Shown: positions 31,733-34,351 of the stretch, one piece after another | How the letters are laid out: every line of letters begins with the position of its first letter | Position numbering within the stretch: the first letter of the stretch is position 1 | Assembly (NCBI GenBank): GCA_021733645.1 | Contig: JAHREJ010000048.1 | Coordinates: 1 to 34,351 of the forward strand | Source: Bacillus subtilis subsp. subtilis | GTDB taxonomy: Bacteria > Pseudomonadota > Gammaproteobacteria > Xanthomonadales > Xanthomonadaceae | DNA length: 34,351 bases | Direction of reading: 5' to 3' | Notes under the pieces: generated by a model | Databases searched by the model: none | Told to the model about the DNA's origin: nothing | The model's input: the letters and a program-made list of their open reading frames with translations, nothing else | Position numbers and translations under genes: made by a program

Positions 31733-32326
31733 ATGAAAACCTCGATCACCGGCCTGGTTCTGCTCGCCTGCCTGTCTACCGCCGCCACGGTGCCGGTCGC
31801 GCTGGCCCAGGCCCCGATGGCCGCGCATGGCACGGCCAAGCCCACTGCCAACCCGATGGTGGGCGGCGCGGCGATGTACGCCAACAAGGACATCATCGAC
31901 AACGCGGTCAATTCCAAGGACCACACCACCCTGGTGGCCGCGGTGAAGGCCGCCGGGCTGGTCGATACGCTCAAGGGCCCTGGCCCGTTCACCGTGTTCG
32001 CCCCGACCAATGCCGCCTTTGCCGCGCTGCCCAAAGGCACGGTCGAAGGATTGCTGAAGCCGGAAAAGAAGGCTGATCTGAGCAAGGTGCTCACCTACCA
32101 CGTGGTGCCGGGCAATCTGGACAGCACTGCGCTTCTGGCCAGGATCAAGCAGGGCGGCGGCAAGGCCACGCTCACCACCGTGCAGGGCGAAGCACTCACC
32201 GCACGCCAGGCCGGCAAGGGCATCACCGTGACCGACGCCAAGGGCAACACCGCCCATGTGAGCATCGCCGACGTCCGCCAGAGCAATGGCGTCATCCACG
32301 TGATCGACAAGGTGCTGATGCCCTGA
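31733..32326 (+). CDS. Secreted fasciclin (FAS1) domain protein
   Basis: A 197-residue protein: signal peptide ending VALAQA (about residue 26), short linker, then one FAS1 domain (about 50-197). FAS1 box 1 is visible as GPFTVFAPTNAAFAALP and box 2 as NGVIHVIDKVLMP at the very C-terminus; the YH motif appears in LTYHVVPG. FAS1 proteins are small secreted or surface adhesion modules, common in bacteria, with no enzyme activity known. GGGAAG lies six bases before the ATG. A long hairpin follows the stop (32345-32383). Confidence 0.93.
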   Translation: MKTSITGLVLLACLSTAATVPVALAQAPMAAHGTAKPTANPMVGGAAMYANKDIIDNAVNSKDHTTLVAAVKAAGLVDTLKGPGPFTVFAPTNAAFAALPKGTVEGLLKPEKKADLSKVLTYHVVPGNLDSTALLARIKQGGGKATLTTVQGEALTARQAGKGITVTDAKGNTAHVSIADVRQSNGVIHVIDKVLMP

Positions 32327-32344
32327 TCCCGCGGGTCTGCGGCA

Positions 32345-32383
32345 GGTTGCGTCGATACCGCCCGCATGGGGGTCGACGCAGCC
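32345..32383 (+). terminator. Terminator-like hairpin after the fasciclin gene
   Basis: GGTTGCGTCGA pairs with TCGACGCAGCC (11 bp with one G-T) around a 17-base loop that can itself pair (ACC-CCC with GGG-GGT), and is followed by TTT. It lies 19 bases after the fasciclin stop. Confidence 0.65.
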
Positions 32384-32404
32384 TTTGCAGGAAGACGTAA
32401 AGGA

Positions 32405-32506
32405 TGACCTGGCCCGTCGCCCCGACACGATGACGGGGGAGACATCCGGCCGGGGCAACGAGCCAGGTCAAAGGCTACCCCGGCCGATGCGGGAGAGAGG
32501 CATCGG
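32405..32506. repeat. Cluster of inverted repeats between convergent genes
   Basis: TGACCTGGC (32405-32413) pairs with GCCAGGTCA (32462-32470); within it CCCGTC (32413-32418) pairs with GACGGG (32432-32437). Then CCGATGC (32484-32490) pairs with GCATCGG (32500-32506) around nine bases, flanked by CCCC and GGGG. The last hairpin is well placed to end the OmpA-family transcript coming from the right. The larger nested pair has no assigned role. Confidence 0.45.
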
Positions 32507-32554
32507 CACGGGGCACGAACGGGGGGGAGGACGCGCGGCAGCCCGCGCACTGGC

Positions 32555-33418
32555 TCAACGCGAGTGCGCGAGCCCTGAAATTTCGACGCGGCGATTGGGA
32601 GCCAGGCAGTGGATCACCGCCTGGCGATTGGCTTGCGTGCATTGCACCAGCGGATCGGCTTTGCCACGTCCCTCGGCCACGATGGCCTCGGCCGGCACGC
32701 CTCCCTGTACCAGGGCATCGCGTACGGCCTGTGCGCGCCGCTGCGACAGCCCCTGGTTGTAACGGTCGCTACCGATGCGATCGGTGTAACCCAACACCTG
32801 GATGGTCTGCACCTGACTGGCCGTACGCACCTGCTGCAGCAGGGCATCCACGCTGCGGCGCCCGGCCTCGGTCAGCGTTGCGCTATCGAAGTTGAACAGC
32901 GCATCGGCCGACAACCGCAGCGGCTCGCTCGGCATGGGTGCCGGCGGTGGCGGCGGGGGGGGTGGTGCGGGCGGCTGCAACAGTGCGGCACAGGCCTGGG
33001 GTTTCCAGTACCCGGCCTGGGCAATGCCCTTGCCGTCGAAGTGCACCTGGAACTGGCAGGTGAAGTAATCCCCATCCGGATTGCTGCGGAAGTTGAACAG
33101 GTAGTTCCATTCGCGCACGCCCCACATGCCCTCACCGAAATGCGGCGTGCCCAGCAACGTGTACAGCTGGCGCTTGCTCATGCCGCGTGCGAACAGGCGG
33201 AGGTTGTCGAGGTCCACGAACAGCCCTTCTTTGAGCGTCGCGCGCTTCGGATCGGGAAACTCGACCTCGCCGGTGCGTGCGCCGGTTGACGCGTCGGCCG
33301 GTGCCGGGCCCTTGTGCTTGCCGCCGCTGGCGCATGCACTGAACAGCAGCACGGCCAGGCACAGCGACAGTGAGCGCAGCAGCGGCGCGTGGTCGTGGAT
33401 GGTGGATGATGTGGACAT
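32555..33418 (-). CDS. BamE-OmpA fusion lipoprotein
   Basis: A 287-residue outer-membrane lipoprotein with lipobox LFSAC (about Cys29). An SmpA/OmlA (BamE-like) domain spans about 60-140: LRLFARGMSKRQLYTLLGTPHFGEG and REWNYLFNFR. A Pro-rich hinge (nine or more Pro near 150-165) leads to a C-terminal OmpA-like peptidoglycan-binding domain: ALFNFDSATLTEAGRRSVD, VLGYTDRIGS, NQGLSQRRAQAVRDAL, NRRVEI. It should tether the outer membrane to peptidoglycan. GGGGGA lies before ATG 33418. It is the next gene downstream of the YadA-type adhesin, 97 bases away with a hairpin between them; joint action in adhesin assembly or anchoring is inference. Confidence 0.92.
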   Translation of the reverse strand: MSTSSTIHDHAPLLRSLSLCLAVLLFSACASGGKHKGPAPADASTGARTGEVEFPDPKRATLKEGLFVDLDNLRLFARGMSKRQLYTLLGTPHFGEGMWGVREWNYLFNFRSNPDGDYFTCQFQVHFDGKGIAQAGYWKPQACAALLQPPAPPPPPPPPAPMPSEPLRLSADALFNFDSATLTEAGRRSVDALLQQVRTASQVQTIQVLGYTDRIGSDRYNQGLSQRRAQAVRDALVQGGVPAEAIVAEGRGKADPLVQCTQANRQAVIHCLAPNRRVEISGLAHSR

Positions 33419-33453
33419 GGATTCCCCCTGGTGCGCGGAGCCGCGCGGGTAGC

Positions 33454-33481
33454 CCCGGTGCCGCCTACCGCCGGCACCGGG
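33454..33481 (-). terminator. Hairpin between the adhesin and BamE-OmpA genes
   Basis: CCCGGTGCCG / CGGCACCGGG, a perfect 10-bp repeat with an 8-base loop, 34 bases past the adhesin stop and 36 bases before the next start. No T-run, so attenuation or 3'-end protection is as likely as full termination. Confidence 0.5.
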
Positions 33482-33515
33482 CACAAGTCACTGCGAACGG
33501 TCGGTTACCGAACCG

Positions 33516-34351
33516 TCACCACTGGATGCCGGCACCCACCGAGACACCGCCTTCGCCGCGGCTGTTGGTGGTTCCGGCCACCTTGTAGATCCAGCGGCCC
33601 CCTTCAGACACCCCGGAGATGCCCACCGCCACGCCCGACTCGCCGTTGTAGCTGCCCGCCGCAACCGCGGCCATGCTGCGCCCGGCCTCGTAGGGCTGCG
33701 GCAGACCGGCCACCGCCATCGCCGCGGCCACCCCGGCCGAGGCACGGTCGTCGGTACGGCGCAGGTTGCGATCAAACGAATCGAAACGGTCGTCGGTATA
33801 GGCCTTGGACCAGTCCAGGGTCTGGTTCATGCCAGCCCGCAGCTGGTCCACGTTGACCGCATCGGTGCCGGCGGTACCGGCCGCGACGTTGCGCACGGTG
33901 GTCGGCCCGGTGCTGGTGCTGCCCAGGGTGACGCTGTTGAGGTTGGTGGTGCCGTTGACATTGGTGTCGTAGCGGATCGTGCCCTGTTGGGAGGCCTGCA
34001 GCTGGCGCACATTGACCGCATCGGTGGCCGCGCTGCCATCGCCGACGTTGGTGATCTGGCGCTCCGCACCGGCACTGCCCACCGATACCGTGTTGTCGCG
34101 CGTGGCCACCGAGCCTGCCCCGAGCGCCACGGTGTTGTTGCCCTGCGCACTGGCACCATTGCCCAACGCGGTGCTGTTGGCCCCGGCCGCGCTGGAGCCT
34201 GCACCACCGGCAGCTGCATTGGCACCGGTCGCCGCGGGCGCGGCCAGGTTGTTGCTGTTGTTGACCTGGAACATGCCCGAGGTGCCGTTGTTGATGTTGT
34301 TGATCTGCGTGTCGGTGTAAGCCTTGGACTGGTCGATGGCGTAGTTCACGC
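33516..34351 (-). CDS. YadA-type trimeric autotransporter adhesin, C-terminal part
   Basis: The reading frame is open to the window edge, so the N-terminus is missing; 278 codons are visible. Head-type repeats ([29 protein letters not shown]) are followed by connector/HIM motifs ([20 protein letters not shown] and [18 protein letters not shown]), a coiled-coil stalk ([25 protein letters not shown]) and the YadA anchor barrel ([23 protein letters not shown] ... [11 protein letters not shown]) ending in Trp. Three chains together form the 12-strand outer-membrane pore and expose the head for adhesion. Repeated SKAYTD segments show internal duplication. The V-N-Y-A codon near 34349 is not the start. 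Binding target unknown. Confidence 0.93.
   Translation of the reverse strand, partial: VNYAIDQSKAYTDTQINNINNGTSGMFQVNNSNNLAAPAATGANAAAGGAGSSAAGANSTALGNGASAQGNNTVALGAGSVATRDNTVSVGSAGAERQITNVGDGSAATDAVNVRQLQASQQGTIRYDTNVNGTTNLNSVTLGSTSTGPTTVRNVAAGTAGTDAVNVDQLRAGMNQTLDWSKAYTDDRFDSFDRNLRRTDDRASAGVAAAMAVAGLPQPYEAGRSMAAVAAGSYNGESGVAVGISGVSEGGRWIYKVAGTTNSRGEGGVSVGAGIQW

Noticed and set aside
1..34351. Mobile elements, prophage or horizontally acquired island
   Set aside because: No transposase, integrase, tRNA-associated repeats or clear composition break was seen; codon style is uniform across the window.

Overview
The window is a GC-rich, densely coding bacterial chromosome segment. TonB-dependent uptake, Tat and lipoprotein export signals, a type Vd patatin autotransporter, a YadA-type adhesin and the protein styles together point to a gammaproteobacterium of the Xanthomonadaceae, most like Stenotrophomonas/Xanthomonas. 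This assignment is inference from family resemblance; no rRNA, tRNA, CRISPR, insertion sequence or prophage gene was seen.

Layout. (1) 1-4440: a copper-efflux unit on the minus strand (copA P-type ATPase, a [2Fe-2S] ferredoxin, cueR, a 64-residue CopZ-like HMA protein) and a hypothetical protein. A textbook CueR/MerR promoter with a 19-bp spacer lies before copA, and a second, weaker copy sharing 13 identical bases lies before the CopZ-like gene. (2) 4440-6600: a SHOCT protein and a Tat-exported FAD oxidase of the BBE class. (3) 6605-10449: a TonB-dependent receptor translationally coupled to a Tat-exported, HisC-like PLP aminotransferase. (4) 10869-14006, plus strand: outer-membrane barrel of the MetA/SphA type, DUF1254/DUF1214 lipoprotein, YSC84/SYLF lipoprotein and a 58-residue membrane protein, closed by a hairpin. 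(5) 14067-17518, minus strand: a POTRA-less BamA-type barrel overlapping a patatin type Vd autotransporter. (6) 17630-24634, minus strand: nine tightly spaced genes (membrane protein, DUF202, sulfatase, formylglycine-generating enzyme, DUF1622, MetA/SphA barrel, DUF2092, an Asn/Arg/Val-repeat protein, DUF4136 lipoprotein) ending in two strong hairpins. (7) 24802-30162: multi-pass membrane protein, receiver-only response regulator, NarL-type response regulator, AraC regulator and a MASE1-like histidine kinase. (8) 30264-32326: class A acid phosphatase lipoprotein, OsmC-like protein and a secreted fasciclin protein. (9) 32555-34351: BamE-OmpA fusion lipoprotein and the C-terminal part of a YadA-type trimeric adhesin that runs off the window.

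How it may work together. Nearly everything from 10.4 to 34 kb is destined for the envelope, with a two-component/AraC regulatory block in the middle. Four palindromes of the form GTA-N4-TAC sit 80-120 bases upstream of transcription units in this part (10869 operon, the divergent 24634/24802 pair, the receiver-only regulator, the phosphatase). I propose, as inference, that they are operators of one regulator, the NarL-type protein at 26506-27156 being the natural candidate, tying the sulfatase operon, the DUF1254/YSC84 operon and the phosphatase into one regulon.
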